Positions 1 to 9,475 of a stretch of DNA of 64,000 bases are shown here, one piece after another. The notes beneath the pieces were generated by a model that saw nothing but the letters and a program-made list of their open reading frames with translations, made no database searches and was not told the origin of the DNA. Source of the DNA: JASJBU01 sp963797085 (GTDB lineage: Bacteria; Pseudomonadota; Gammaproteobacteria; Chromatiales; Chromatiaceae); contig CAWCOA010000024.1 of the NCBI GenBank assembly GCA_963797085.1, positions 310,001 to 374,000 of the forward strand, given 5' to 3'. The translations under genes and the position numbers were made by a program. Every line of letters begins with the position of its first letter. Positions within the stretch are counted from its first letter, which is position 1.

Positions 1-2
1 AA

Positions 3-1304
3 CAGATGCGCGCCTATCGAGGCACTTTGACCGAGCCAGGCAAGCCAAGCCCTTATCGTTCACGCTCTGTGGAAGAGAATCTGGATCTTTTTCACCGTAT
101 GAAAGCCGGCGAGTTCGCCGATGGCGAGCGGGTATTGCGAGCGAAGATCGATATGGCCTCGCCGAATATGAATATGCGCGACCCAACGCTCTACCGCATT
201 CGTCATGGTGTGATCCATCATCAGACAGGTGCGGAATGGGCGATCTACCCGATGTACGATTTTACCCACCCTATCTCTGATGCGCTGGAAGGTATCACTC
301 ACTCCCTCTGCACCCTGGAATTCGAGGATCACCGTCCACTCTACGATTGGGTATTGGACAACATTACTATTCCCTGCCATCCACAGCAGATCGAATTCTC
401 CCGCCTCAACCTCGAATACACAGTCATGAGTAAGCGTAAACTCACGCAGTTGGTGGATGATGGATTTGTTGAAGGTTGGGACGATCCGCGCATGCCCACC
501 ATCGCAGGTCTGCGGCGCAGAGGATTCACTTCCGATTCTATACGGAATTTCTGCCAACGCATCGGCGTCACCAAATCGGATAACCTGGTGGAGATGGGGG
601 TGCTTGAGAACTGCATTCGTGAAGATTTGGATAAAAACGCCCCGCGACGTATGGCGGTGATGCATCCGTTGAAAATTGTCCTGGAGAACTACCCTGAGGG
701 TCAATCAGAGGAGCTGGTGGCGCCAAATCATCCAAAAGATGAATCCATGGGCAGCCGCAGTATCCCTTTCAGCCGGGAAATCTACATCGACCAGGCTGAT
801 TTTCGTGAAACTGCCAATAGAAAATACAAGCGGTTGATCACTGGTGGTGAGGTGCGTCTGCGCAATGCCTATGTAATCAAATGCGAAGAGGTGCTGAAGA
901 ACAATCAAGGCGACATTATCGAACTGCGCTGCAGCTATGATCCAGATACGCTGGGCAAGAACCCGGAAGGACGCAAGGTACGCGGTGTCATTCACTGGGT
1001 TTCCGCCAGCCACGGAGTCAAGGGAGAGGTCAGGCTCTATGACCGGCTCTTTTCCCGGGCCAATCCCGATCAGGTCGAGGAGGGGGGGAGATTTACCGAT
1101 AATCTCAACCCCGATTCGTTGCGTACCCTGACAGACTGTTACCTCGAACCTATGCTGGACAAGGCAACCGCGGGGGCGCACTTTCAGTTTGAGCGGGAAG
1201 GTTATTTTTGTCTGGACAGTCGGGATAGTTCAGCGGAGAGGCCGGTCTTCAACCGGATTGTGACACTGAGAGATTCCTGGGCTAAGATCGAACAGCAGGG
1301 CTAG
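3..1304 (+). CDS. glnS: Glutaminyl-tRNA synthetase, 3' part (5' end outside window)
   Basis: Charges tRNA-Gln with glutamine in the cytoplasm (class I aminoacyl-tRNA synthetase). The reading frame is open from the left edge, so the first ATG (base 6) is internal. About 434 residues are visible against roughly 550 for the family, so the N-terminal part of the Rossmann fold with the HIGH motif is missing. The KMSKS-type signature VMSKRK lies near residue 140 of the visible part. The SRLNLEYT and WDDPRMPT blocks and the C-terminal anticodon-binding beta-barrels, ending FQFEREGYFCLD...PVFNRIV, match GlnS rather than GltX. The frame is intact to the stop. A tRNA-Ala gene follows about 110 bases downstream. 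Confidence 0.97.
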   Translation, partial: QMRAYRGTLTEPGKPSPYRSRSVEENLDLFHRMKAGEFADGERVLRAKIDMASPNMNMRDPTLYRIRHGVIHHQTGAEWAIYPMYDFTHPISDALEGITHSLCTLEFEDHRPLYDWVLDNITIPCHPQQIEFSRLNLEYTVMSKRKLTQLVDDGFVEGWDDPRMPTIAGLRRRGFTSDSIRNFCQRIGVTKSDNLVEMGVLENCIREDLDKNAPRRMAVMHPLKIVLENYPEGQSEELVAPNHPKDESMGSRSIPFSREIYIDQADFRETANRKYKRLITGGEVRLRNAYVIKCEEVLKNNQGDIIELRCSYDPDTLGKNPEGRKVRGVIHWVSASHGVKGEVRLYDRLFSRANPDQVEEGGRFTDNLNPDSLRTLTDCYLEPMLDKATAGAHFQFEREGYFCLDSRDSSAERPVFNRIVTLRDSWAKIEQQG

Positions 1305-1414
1305 AGTTTGCCGATTGACTATTGCTCTGCCCAGAGACGAATCTCAGGTCTTAATAGGCGGGGGAAAAAGCGGTGGACAAAAGGCCTCTCATAGCCTAAG
1401 ATTCTGAACTTTTC

Positions 1415-1490
1415 GGGGCCATAGCTCAGCTGGGAGAGCGCAACACTGGCAGTGTTGAGGTCGGCGGTTCGATCCCGCCTGGCTCCACCA
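1415..1490 (+). tRNA. tRNA-Ala, anticodon GGC
   Basis: A 76-base cloverleaf. The acceptor arm GGGGCCA pairs with TGGCTCC (one G-T wobble), the D-arm contains AGCTCAGCTGGGAGAGC, and the anticodon stem CAACA/TGTTG encloses the loop CTGGCAG with anticodon GGC (alanine). The T-arm is GGCGG-TTCGATC-CCGCC and the 3' CCA is encoded. A rho-independent terminator follows within ten bases, so it is a single tRNA transcription unit or the end of the glnS unit. Confidence 0.97.
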
Positions 1491-1499
1491 GATTAATGT

Positions 1500-1525
1500 C
1501 GCCCGGAGCAGAACCGGGCGTTTTT
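1500..1525 (+). terminator. Rho-independent terminator after tRNA-Ala
   Basis: A seven-base-pair stem CGCCCGG/CCGGGCG (1500-1506 with 1514-1520) around a seven-base loop AGCAGAA is followed directly by TTTTT. It lies nine bases after the tRNA CCA end. Confidence 0.85.
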
Positions 1526-1576
1526 ATTTGCCACTTCTGGAATAATCAATCTCAATAAACCCATCACGGTTGTTGC

Positions 1577-2134
1577 ATGCTTTGGGTCGACATACTCATC
1601 ATAGGGATCATTGCCCTCTCCGCAATCATTAGCCTGGTACGTGGATTCGTGCAGGAAGCCCTCTCGCTGGCGACCTGGATAGCGGCATTTTGGGTGGCCT
1701 GGTTCTTCTTCAGGCCCCTTGCTGTTCAGTTTGAACCCTGGATAGATGTCCCTTCGATTCGCCTTGGTGTGGCCTATGGCCTGCTGTTGATTCTGGTATT
1801 GCTGCTTGGGGCGATTGTGAATCGTTTCATGGCGGTATTGGTGAACAGTACCGGCTTGAACGGAACAGACAGATTAATCGGGGCTTTTTTTGGCGCAGCC
1901 CGTGGGGCAGTCGTGGTGGCGATCCTCATTCTGCTGGCGGGACTCACTCCATTTCCGAGTGATCCCTGGTGGAGGGATTCAGTATTGATTCCTTATTTCC
2001 AGGAACTGGCGCTCTGGCTGAAGCAGTTCTTGCCAGCCGACATCGCTGACAACTTTCAATACTTAACTGAACACTGGGTACCTTTTTACAGGAATTCATG
2101 TCCCAGGGCATTGCCACTTGATGAGTTTGCCTGA
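1577..2134 (+). CDS. cvpA: CvpA family inner-membrane protein
   Basis: A small polytopic membrane protein of the CvpA family, needed for colicin V production in E. coli and linked to envelope homeostasis; its molecular role is unsettled. The 185 residues contain four hydrophobic segments (about 5-25, 30-48, 64-84 and 100-122). The start carries the family pattern D-I-x(2)-I-x(2)-S-x(3)-S-x(2)-R-G-F-x-E-E/A. The last 15 or so residues extend slightly beyond the usual end. It lies 44 bases before purF, the standard cvpA-purF arrangement, so the pair is probably co-transcribed. No clear Shine-Dalgarno sequence precedes the ATG. Confidence 0.9.
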   Translation: MLWVDILIIGIIALSAIISLVRGFVQEALSLATWIAAFWVAWFFFRPLAVQFEPWIDVPSIRLGVAYGLLLILVLLLGAIVNRFMAVLVNSTGLNGTDRLIGAFFGAARGAVVVAILILLAGLTPFPSDPWWRDSVLIPYFQELALWLKQFLPADIADNFQYLTEHWVPFYRNSCPRALPLDEFA

Positions 2135-2178
2135 TAGCTTTAACAATTCACCCAGACCAACAGCCGGAGAGAGAGGGT

Positions 2179-3693
2179 ATGTGCGGTATTGTGGGGATAG
2201 TCGGTAAGTCGGCGGTCAATCAGTCTTTGTATGATGCGCTGCTGGTATTACAGCATCGTGGGCAGGATGCGGCTGGTATTGTGACCTGTGAGGGCGGTAG
2301 GCTTCATCTGCGCAAGGCTAATGGTCTCGCGCGGGACGTCTTTCATACCCGGCATATGATCGGTTTACGGGGCAATATGGGTTTAGGTCATGTGCGCTAC
2401 CCAACTGCCGGTTGTTCATCTTCAGCAGAAGCCCAGCCTTTTTATGTCAATTCACCCTATGGAATCACCCTTGCGCATAACGGCAATTTGACCAATGCCA
2501 AGGAATTGACTGAAGATCTTTTCCGGGATGATCTAAGGCACATCAATACCTCATCCGATTCTGAAATCCTCCTTAATGTCTTTGCTCATGAGCTGCAGGA
2601 GCAGAATAAACTGCGCATTGCCCCAGAAGACATCTTTAAGGCGGTGGCTGGTGTACATCAGCGCTGCCGTGGAGGCTATGCGGCAGTGGCGATGATTCCT
2701 GGCGTCGGGGTGCTTGGTTTTCGCGATCCATTTGGTATCCGTCCAATTGTCTTTGGCAAACGGGAGACTGCACAGGGTACCGAGTACATGATAGCCTCGG
2801 AGAGTGTTGCTCTGGACACCCTGGGCTTTGAGCGGGTCCGGGATGTCGAGCCGGGTGAGGCGGTCTTCATTAACAAAGAAGGTCAATTACATGCCCAGCA
2901 GTGCGCCGCAAATCCGGTGAAATCACCCTGTCTTTTCGAGTTTGTCTACTTTGCCCGGCCGGATTCCATTCTCGATAATGTTTTTGTGCACAAGGCGCGG
3001 TCCCGGATGGGGAAGAAGCTGGCGAAAAAGATTCTGCGGGAGTGGCCCGATCACGATATCGATGTGGTCATACCGATCCCCGACACCAGCCGCACGGCAG
3101 CCCTGTCGCTGGCCAATGAGATGGGGATTCGATATACGGAAGGCTTTATCAAGAACCGTTATATTGGCCGTACTTTCATCATGCCGGGGCAGACCGTGCG
3201 CAAGAAATCGGTGCGCCAGAAACTCAACGCCATCGATCTGGAATTCAAGGGCAAGAATGTCCTGTTGGTGGATGATTCCGTGGTAAGGGGAACCACCTCC
3301 AAGCAGATTGTGCAGATGGCGCGGGATTCCGGTGCGAAACAGGTCTATTTTGCCTCTGCAGCGCCTCCCGTCCGCTACCCTAATGTATATGGCATCGATA
3401 TGCCGTCTGCTGTTGAATTGGTGGCTTATAATCGCTCAGTCGACGAGGTGCGCGCTATTATCGGCGCTGATCGAATGATCTATCAGGATCTGGATGACCT
3501 GATCAGTGCGGTGCAGAAAAAAGGTAAGACAGATATTGAGCAATTCGATACCTCGGTATTCAATGGCGACTATGTTACCGGGGATGTGAGCGTGACTTAC
3601 CTGGAGCAGCTGGAATTGCTGCGTAACGATCAGGCAAAAAACCATAACGACACAGGCGGCAAGACCATACTCGATTTGCACAACGACGCATGA
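2179..3693 (+). CDS. purF: Amidophosphoribosyltransferase
   Basis: First committed step of purine synthesis: PRPP plus glutamine gives 5-phosphoribosylamine. At 504 residues it has the family length. Cys2 in MCGIVGIVG is the N-terminal nucleophile of the class II glutaminase domain (residues 2 to about 235; RHRGQDAAG-type QHRGQDAAG and the GHVRYPTAG block are present). The C-terminal phosphoribosyltransferase domain carries the PRPP loop VLLVDDSVVRGTTS. The start is preceded by a purine-rich Shine-Dalgarno GGAGAGAGAGG. It is downstream of cvpA and converges with the minus-strand dioxygenase. Confidence 0.98.
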   Translation: MCGIVGIVGKSAVNQSLYDALLVLQHRGQDAAGIVTCEGGRLHLRKANGLARDVFHTRHMIGLRGNMGLGHVRYPTAGCSSSAEAQPFYVNSPYGITLAHNGNLTNAKELTEDLFRDDLRHINTSSDSEILLNVFAHELQEQNKLRIAPEDIFKAVAGVHQRCRGGYAAVAMIPGVGVLGFRDPFGIRPIVFGKRETAQGTEYMIASESVALDTLGFERVRDVEPGEAVFINKEGQLHAQQCAANPVKSPCLFEFVYFARPDSILDNVFVHKARSRMGKKLAKKILREWPDHDIDVVIPIPDTSRTAALSLANEMGIRYTEGFIKNRYIGRTFIMPGQTVRKKSVRQKLNAIDLEFKGKNVLLVDDSVVRGTTSKQIVQMARDSGAKQVYFASAAPPVRYPNVYGIDMPSAVELVAYNRSVDEVRAIIGADRMIYQDLDDLISAVQKKGKTDIEQFDTSVFNGDYVTGDVSVTYLEQLELLRNDQAKNHNDTGGKTILDLHNDA

Positions 3694-3735
3694 CCACAGC
3701 CACCCTGCGGGCAGCTTTGGATTCTCAGAACCAGC

Positions 3736-4653
3736 TCAAGTACCCTGAATGCGATCGAAATAGCGGGCTCGGTAGAGCAGCCGATTATTTTCTAGATCAT
3801 TGAAACCACGGCGAGTATGAAGCACGTTGTTGCAAATCAGGCCTTGTCCTGCTTCCAGTTTACCTAGAAAGTGCCAGGGCGAGGGTTTCTTGAGGGTCAG
3901 CTTTAAAAATTCCACCGCTTCCTTGAGCAAGGGGTCTTGCTGCCATTCGATGCTGCGGCTGCGGTCCGTATAGCGCATATGTAGGTGGCCATCCGGATAG
4001 ATGGCGAAGACGGGCCCGCTGCGGGCTGGTCTGAGTTCTTTGCCATCTGCAATGTTGGCAGGGATGGTCATTGTTTCAGGGTGCATCAAGGCACGTATAT
4101 AATCGGGGTTTTCATCCCGGATCAGCATATACACAATTTCATGATCCAGCAGCTCGTTTTCACCGCCTTCATCTGCGGGCTGCACGCAGTGCAGCAATAA
4201 GCCGTGTATTTGAAGATTCAGTGGATTGTAATAACCGTCGGTATGCCAGGCAATTGGACGGTTCGAATAGGGAATATAACCCTGATGCAGGGCATCAGGC
4301 TGGGCTGTCAGTGATGTAATGGCATCATTGTCAGCACACATATTGTGATCAAGCTGCTGAAGGCCAAAGCTGCGTCCCAGATCGCGGATGATGTTTTTAT
4401 CCGTATCATGCCCGGTCAGCCCAGACCAGATTGCCATATTCGTCTTGCGGCAAAGCTGTAGAAGCATTTCGTGTTCTGCTTGACTCAATTGATGTGGGTT
4501 TGCTATTTCCACCACCAGGTCGTCGATTTTTTCGGGGTAACCGGTGAGCTTGGACTCACGCCAGCGCTGGTAGGCGCTGTCATTCGACAGGTCGAAGGGG
4601 GAATCTTGTGTATGTTGCATGACCGGCTTTATTTTCTCGGAACGGTTGGACAA
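3736..4653 (-). CDS. TauD/TfdA-family Fe(II)/2-oxoglutarate dioxygenase
   Basis: Probably a cytoplasmic non-haem iron oxygenase that couples 2-oxoglutarate decarboxylation to hydroxylation of an unknown substrate. The 305 residues show the facial triad: H-T-D in AWHTDGYYNP near residue 138, and the distal histidine in VLHTRRGF near residue 281. The arginine of RLLYRARYF should bind 2-oxoglutarate. There is no signal peptide. The protein is clearly in the TauD/TfdA superfamily, but the neighbours (murI upstream on the same strand) do not indicate a substrate; taurine or alkylsulfonate use would be a guess. It converges with purF across about 40 bases. Confidence 0.8.
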   Translation of the reverse strand: MSNRSEKIKPVMQHTQDSPFDLSNDSAYQRWRESKLTGYPEKIDDLVVEIANPHQLSQAEHEMLLQLCRKTNMAIWSGLTGHDTDKNIIRDLGRSFGLQQLDHNMCADNDAITSLTAQPDALHQGYIPYSNRPIAWHTDGYYNPLNLQIHGLLLHCVQPADEGGENELLDHEIVYMLIRDENPDYIRALMHPETMTIPANIADGKELRPARSGPVFAIYPDGHLHMRYTDRSRSIEWQQDPLLKEAVEFLKLTLKKPSPWHFLGKLEAGQGLICNNVLHTRRGFNDLENNRLLYRARYFDRIQGT

Positions 4654-4783
4654 TAGATTTATACTGCCTAAGGCCTTTTCAAGGTATACGATTGGCAGTC
4701 CGCATAAAGTATTACAGCAGGTGAATGTAGAGATTGGAGCATGTTAAAGCACGTGTTCAGATCCTGTAGCCAAGTCGCCTATT

Positions 4784-5578
4784 CTACTCTGGTAGTTGTT
4801 GAATTACACATGGCTTACCCAAGAGCCGGGAAATAATCTGTACAGATTTTGTATTCGGAGAACTGCTCCAAAATTGTTCTGTACCGACGCGTGGGGTTAG
4901 ATTGAGGAGTCCTTCTGCTGCAAGTCGGCTTTTCAGCTGTTTTGCTACAGCTTCTCCGGTATCAATGAGTTGCGCTTTTGTTCCTGAAATTTTAACAATA
5001 TGCTGGCTGAGAAAAGGATAGTGAGTACAACCAAGAACCAAGGTATCAACCCCTTCTTCCAGTAAAGGTTTGATTTGTTCACGGATGATTGACTCAGCAT
5101 CGGGATTTCCGGGATATTGCCCTTCAACCAATTCCACCCAACCATGACAGGGTTGTATCTTAACGGTTGCAAGGTGACTGAAACGCTGCATGAGTTTCTG
5201 GAATTTTGAACTGCCCAAAGTGCCATCAGTCGCTAGAATGGCAATTTTTCCAGTCTTAGTCTGTGCTATACCCGGTTTAATACCAGGTTCCATACCAACG
5301 ATTGGAATTGTGAACTGAGCGCGGAGTGCTGCGACGGAAGCGGCAGTTGCGGTATTGCAGGCCACAACAACAGCTTTTGCTCCCTGTGCAATCAGAAATT
5401 CTGTGATATGCAATGATCTTGTTGTGATAAAGCTTGGGCTTTTTGTTCCATAGGGAAGATGACGCGTATCAGCCACGTAGAGCAAATCTTCGGCAGGCAA
5501 GAGTGCTCTGATCTGGGACAAAACAGACAGGCCGCCGATACCGGAGTCAAAAATGCCTATCGGTTTTGCGAATGTCAT
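4784..5578 (-). CDS. murI: Glutamate racemase
   Basis: Cofactor-independent interconversion of L- and D-glutamate, supplying D-glutamate for peptidoglycan. The 264 residues contain the N-terminal FDSGIGGLSVL signature, the first catalytic cysteine in VACNTATA (about residue 74) and the second in LGCTHYPFL (about residue 184). These are the acid/base pair of the Asp/Glu racemase family. It lies 55 bases downstream of the BarA-like kinase gene on the same strand. Third-position base use looks AT-richer here and in the kinase than in the housekeeping genes to the right. Confidence 0.97.
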   Translation of the reverse strand: MTFAKPIGIFDSGIGGLSVLSQIRALLPAEDLLYVADTRHLPYGTKSPSFITTRSLHITEFLIAQGAKAVVVACNTATAASVAALRAQFTIPIVGMEPGIKPGIAQTKTGKIAILATDGTLGSSKFQKLMQRFSHLATVKIQPCHGWVELVEGQYPGNPDAESIIREQIKPLLEEGVDTLVLGCTHYPFLSQHIVKISGTKAQLIDTGEAVAKQLKSRLAAEGLLNLTPRVGTEQFWSSSPNTKSVQIISRLLGKPCVIQQLPE

Positions 5579-5632
5579 AATCAGATGTCTGCTGAACTAG
5601 TGAGGATCCATTTTAATTTGTATGGCTGCAGA

Positions 5633-8392
5633 TTATTTTGTAATCAGGAGATTTTCTGCTTCAGTTTCAAGTTTTACTAGCATGATTTCAATTTGGTTGA
5701 TTTGTTGTTTTCTACAGGCAGTTTCAAGCTCTTTTACAGCGGCATTCAGTGCGGGAACGCCACAGATTGAACTGGCTCCATAAAGGCGGTGAACTGTTTC
5801 CCATAACGGTTCCAATTGTGAATTATTAAAATGTCTTCTGATGGTCACAAGTTCTTCAGGTAGGTCATGGCAGAATTTTTCAAACATGGTATTGGCTATC
5901 AGCCGATCACCACCTGTTGCAACAAGCAATTGCTTGCTGTCTCTAATGGGTAAGCATTGCTTGTTCTCTGCAATTATCTCCTGCTTTATCGAGTCAACCC
6001 TGTGCAAATCAGCAGTGTTGTTATCCAGTAAAGGGAGTATGAGATTCCAAAGTTGTGATTTTTCTACCGGTTTTAGCAGATAACCATCCATCCCGGCCTC
6101 GATAATTTCATGCCGAGTTTTAGGAACTGCGTCAGCTGTTAACGCCACGATTGGTACATCCTGATTGGAGTTGTTGGTCATGCGAATCTGTCTGCATGCA
6201 TCTGTTCCTTTGATGATCGGCATGTGTACATCCATCAGGATCAAATCGAATGATTGATCAGTAGCCATGTGTATCGCCTGTAGACCATCACTTGCCTCTG
6301 TCACCGAGGCGCCTTTTTCACTGAGTAAAAGATTTACCAGTTTCAAATTGATTTCATTATCATCGACGACCAGGATATTTTTCCCAGTTAGCTGTTTGGT
6401 GGTCGCAGCTACTGGGGGCTGTTTTTGTATAATCTCCTGATTGACATTCTCCGTGGATAATATTTTATACAAAACTTCATTTAGCGCGTTGTCACTCAGT
6501 GGTTTTGATACAACCCAGGTTTGTTCATTAAAATGGAAATATTCCATGGTGTTTCGATCTGAAGAGCTAAGCAGTATGAGGATAGGGAGTTGGCTGTTTT
6601 TCAATTGTTTGAATGGTTTACTATCCAGTAAAGCTGCATCTATTTCGTCTTTAGTGAAGGCAATCGCTATCAAATCATAGTCGCGGGTCTGTGCGCTTGA
6701 TCGAGCAATATCAATTTCTTTATGCACATGCATTCCGAGCCTTTCAAATTGATGTGAGAGAGATAGTTGGGAGAGTTTGTGCTGTGCGATGAGTAGGCAT
6801 CGTTTTTCACAGAATGGCGGTTTGCTGGGATTTGTGTAGCGGGTTTTGACTTTTAGCATCTTAATTTTTACCCGGAATACAGAGCCCGTACCCAACCGGC
6901 TTTCAAAATTGATCTGTCCATGCATAGACTGGGCAAGTTTTTTACTGATGCTTAGTCCCAGTCCTGTTCCGCCATACATGCGGCTCGTCGAAGAGTCTGC
7001 TTGTTTGAAAGAATCGAAAAGGTTCCTTTGTGATTTTTTGTCTATTCCGATTCCGGTATCCGCGACGGAAAATGATAGGATACAGTCTTTTTCTGTTTCC
7101 TCCTCGAGCATGACCCTTATTACAACTTCTCCGGAATGAGTAAACTTGATCGCATTGCTTAGAAGATTCATCAGAATCTGCCGTATGCGGGTTTCATCGC
7201 CTACCAGTTGATGTGGGACATCGGAGTAGATCATCAGCACCAGCTCCAGACCTTTCTCATGTGCCGACGGGGATAGCAGAACAACTGGCTCTTCAAAGCA
7301 TTCGTAGATGCTAAACGGAGCTGTTTCAGGCTCCAGTTTCCCATACTCGAGTTTCGAGTAATCGAGTATCTCATTGATGATATCCAAGAGGCTTCTGGCA
7401 GATTTTGCAATGGTTGTTACAAGATCTTTTTGTCCGGAGTCGAGATCTGAAGCGAGTAATAGATCTGAAAAACCGATGACTCCATTCATGGGGGTGCGAA
7501 TTTCATGGCTCATGTTCGCCAGAAATTCAGTTTTAGCATGGCTGGCCTGCAGGGCCCGTTTTTTAGCCAGATCAAGCTCAACGTTATGTATCTCCAGAGC
7601 CTCCATGGTCTCTGTCAAGTCAGCTGTCGCTTGATCGATCTGTTGTTGCATTGATTCATGGGATTCTTTCAATTGAACGGACATTTGATTAAATGCTGCT
7701 TCGAGGCTTTTTAATTCACCGCTCGACATTTCCGGGACTTCTACAGAAAGGTCGCCATCTTTCATGCGTTTCACTGCTCGAGTAAGAAGCGTGATAGGAT
7801 TTATCACACTCTCACTTAGCGTCAATGCGAAAACGGCAGTCAAGAGAAGGCCAATAATTAATATAAATAAACTGTTTTCAAGAATCTCCTGTCTTTTTAT
7901 GTCCAGTCGATTTGTGTTTAAAGTGACAGTTACATTGCCCATCAAACTACTGTCTTGTGAATGAGTATTCTCAGCAAGTTGCTCTGGATAATCGGAGATA
8001 ATAATGGTATTGGTTCCGTAGGTGACTGGTGCAGAAAATCTTATCAAGTTCTCGCTGATTGACGGCGTGTCATCTTCAGTGGCGTTGTTTCTGAGTTGCG
8101 CAAGCAGGATGTGGGAAGTGTTGAAAACCTCTATGCTGTGCACGTCTTGTTGATAGAATACCGGTTTAAGGCTCATATCAAGGGTCGACTGATCCTGAGT
8201 AAATAGACCATAGACACTGAAAGCCGCCGCTTCCTTGGCTAAGGACTTCCCGCGTTCAGTAAAATTGTCCGCAAGAATATTGAGTTGAGAATTGACCAGG
8301 TAACTGGTTATAGATAAGGCCAGGATAGTTGCCGGTAGCAGACCAAGGATCAGCGCGCGAGTTCGCAAGGTCTTTATTCTTATGAATTTCAT
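5633..8392 (-). CDS. BarA-like tripartite hybrid sensor histidine kinase
   Basis: Membrane sensor kinase with an internal phosphorelay. The 919 residues match the BarA layout and length. TM1 is about 13-33, an extracytoplasmic sensor about 34-172, TM2 about 173-193, and HAMP about 195-248. A linker very like that of BarA (QATADLTETMEALE, HNVELDLAKKRA) leads to HisKA with His296 in FLANMSHEIRTP. The HATPase has DTGIGI and GTGLGLSISKKL. A degenerate receiver-like segment (about 520-640) lacks the phospho-aspartate. A true receiver carries ILMDVHMP and LLKPV, and a C-terminal Hpt has HRLYGASS. The gene overlaps the upstream binding-protein gene by four bases (ATGA), so the two are translationally coupled. 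It may not be the true BarA/GacS orthologue, because its partners are a TonB receptor and a binding protein. Confidence 0.9.
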   Translation of the reverse strand: MKFIRIKTLRTRALILGLLPATILALSITSYLVNSQLNILADNFTERGKSLAKEAAAFSVYGLFTQDQSTLDMSLKPVFYQQDVHSIEVFNTSHILLAQLRNNATEDDTPSISENLIRFSAPVTYGTNTIIISDYPEQLAENTHSQDSSLMGNVTVTLNTNRLDIKRQEILENSLFILIIGLLLTAVFALTLSESVINPITLLTRAVKRMKDGDLSVEVPEMSSGELKSLEAAFNQMSVQLKESHESMQQQIDQATADLTETMEALEIHNVELDLAKKRALQASHAKTEFLANMSHEIRTPMNGVIGFSDLLLASDLDSGQKDLVTTIAKSARSLLDIINEILDYSKLEYGKLEPETAPFSIYECFEEPVVLLSPSAHEKGLELVLMIYSDVPHQLVGDETRIRQILMNLLSNAIKFTHSGEVVIRVMLEEETEKDCILSFSVADTGIGIDKKSQRNLFDSFKQADSSTSRMYGGTGLGLSISKKLAQSMHGQINFESRLGTGSVFRVKIKMLKVKTRYTNPSKPPFCEKRCLLIAQHKLSQLSLSHQFERLGMHVHKEIDIARSSAQTRDYDLIAIAFTKDEIDAALLDSKPFKQLKNSQLPILILLSSSDRNTMEYFHFNEQTWVVSKPLSDNALNEVLYKILSTENVNQEIIQKQPPVAATTKQLTGKNILVVDDNEINLKLVNLLLSEKGASVTEASDGLQAIHMATDQSFDLILMDVHMPIIKGTDACRQIRMTNNSNQDVPIVALTADAVPKTRHEIIEAGMDGYLLKPVEKSQLWNLILPLLDNNTADLHRVDSIKQEIIAENKQCLPIRDSKQLLVATGGDRLIANTMFEKFCHDLPEELVTIRRHFNNSQLEPLWETVHRLYGASSICGVPALNAAVKELETACRKQQINQIEIMLVKLETEAENLLITK

Positions 8393-9390
8393 TGTTGCTC
8401 ATCCCGAATATATCTGGCAATTTCATCAGGCTCAGCATCAATCTGGATATTCAGTGAATGTCCCACTTTGCTGTTAATGGAGACGGAGAAAGAATCCGGA
8501 CTAATATTATTGGTTGATATTTTTCCATGCCTCAGATAGTGGGCGATGGACTCAGTGATATCCTCGGCGACATCGTCAGGTGAGGAATAAACCGCAGCCA
8601 ACGCGCCAGCCTTTACATAAGCTGCAGAGAATCCGATGACTGGGATTTTCTTGCGATATGATGCTACGAGAATCTTTGCTACCGTGTTTTTGTTGTAAAT
8701 CTTGATATTGGGTTGTGCTAGCAGAACATCGATGTTGTTAAGTAGTTGAGACAGTTTTCTGCCGATCTCGCTTTCATCCTGAATCACTTCTTGATGGATC
8801 ATCAGGTCGAAAGCACCAGCTTTCCTGCTGATATCTGCTTGATTGCTCTGTTCCATCGGGCTGAACAGAATGCCGATTCGCCGGGCAGAGGGTAGAATAT
8901 TTTTAATCAGGAGAAAACTTCTCTCGATAGGTTGATCAAGGATGATCGTTTGTCTTTTACTGTCTGCGTTGGCATTGGCAACATCAATGACCGACTGACT
9001 TGGAATCATGGCATTTATCATATGCCGGTGACTTAGATGGCGGAATGCGTAATCTCTGGCCTTCAATCCCAGTGTAATGATCAGCTCATAGTCCTGGTAA
9101 AGTGGCTTTGCTTCATTCGAAATCAAGCTTTGTAGAGAAAAAATATTACAATCCTCAACAGGCTTGGTACAGAGGTGACTGAGGTGTCTTCTCAGGTGAT
9201 CGACGACCTTATCATAAACAGGCGCTGAGCCACTCTTCAGAACGAGGATGTTGGTGACATCTTCAGATGCATCGAGATTCAGAGGATAAAGCAAAAGCGC
9301 AATATAGAGAACGCAAAATGCCAGTAACTTAGAAATTACTTGACTGGCTGCCACCCTTCGTATTGACAGGTGTCTTTGCTGCTTGATCAA
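8389..9390 (-). CDS. Periplasmic ABC-type substrate-binding protein (ABC_sub_bind-like)
   Basis: A 333-residue protein with an N-terminal hydrophobic segment (about residues 21-40, ending near NLDASED) that looks like a signal peptide or anchor. The body has the two-lobed periplasmic-binding pattern of the uncharacterised ABC_sub_bind group: ITLGLKA, SARRIGILFSPM, VIGFSAAYVKAGALAAVYSSPDDV. No permease or ATPase gene is nearby. It lies between a TonB receptor upstream and a BarA-like kinase downstream, overlapping the kinase start by four bases. A role as periplasmic ligand sensor for that kinase is therefore more likely than transport. The ligand is unknown. Confidence 0.75.
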   Translation of the reverse strand: MIKQQRHLSIRRVAASQVISKLLAFCVLYIALLLYPLNLDASEDVTNILVLKSGSAPVYDKVVDHLRRHLSHLCTKPVEDCNIFSLQSLISNEAKPLYQDYELIITLGLKARDYAFRHLSHRHMINAMIPSQSVIDVANANADSKRQTIILDQPIERSFLLIKNILPSARRIGILFSPMEQSNQADISRKAGAFDLMIHQEVIQDESEIGRKLSQLLNNIDVLLAQPNIKIYNKNTVAKILVASYRKKIPVIGFSAAYVKAGALAAVYSSPDDVAEDITESIAHYLRHGKISTNNISPDSFSVSINSKVGHSLNIQIDAEPDEIARYIRDEQQ

Positions 9391-9475
9391 AACTTAGTTC
9401 CTGCTACGCGAACAATCCGGGTCAATGATCTGTCTGTCCTTGAATCTGGAAGCTAAAGGTATGTACGAATCTAAC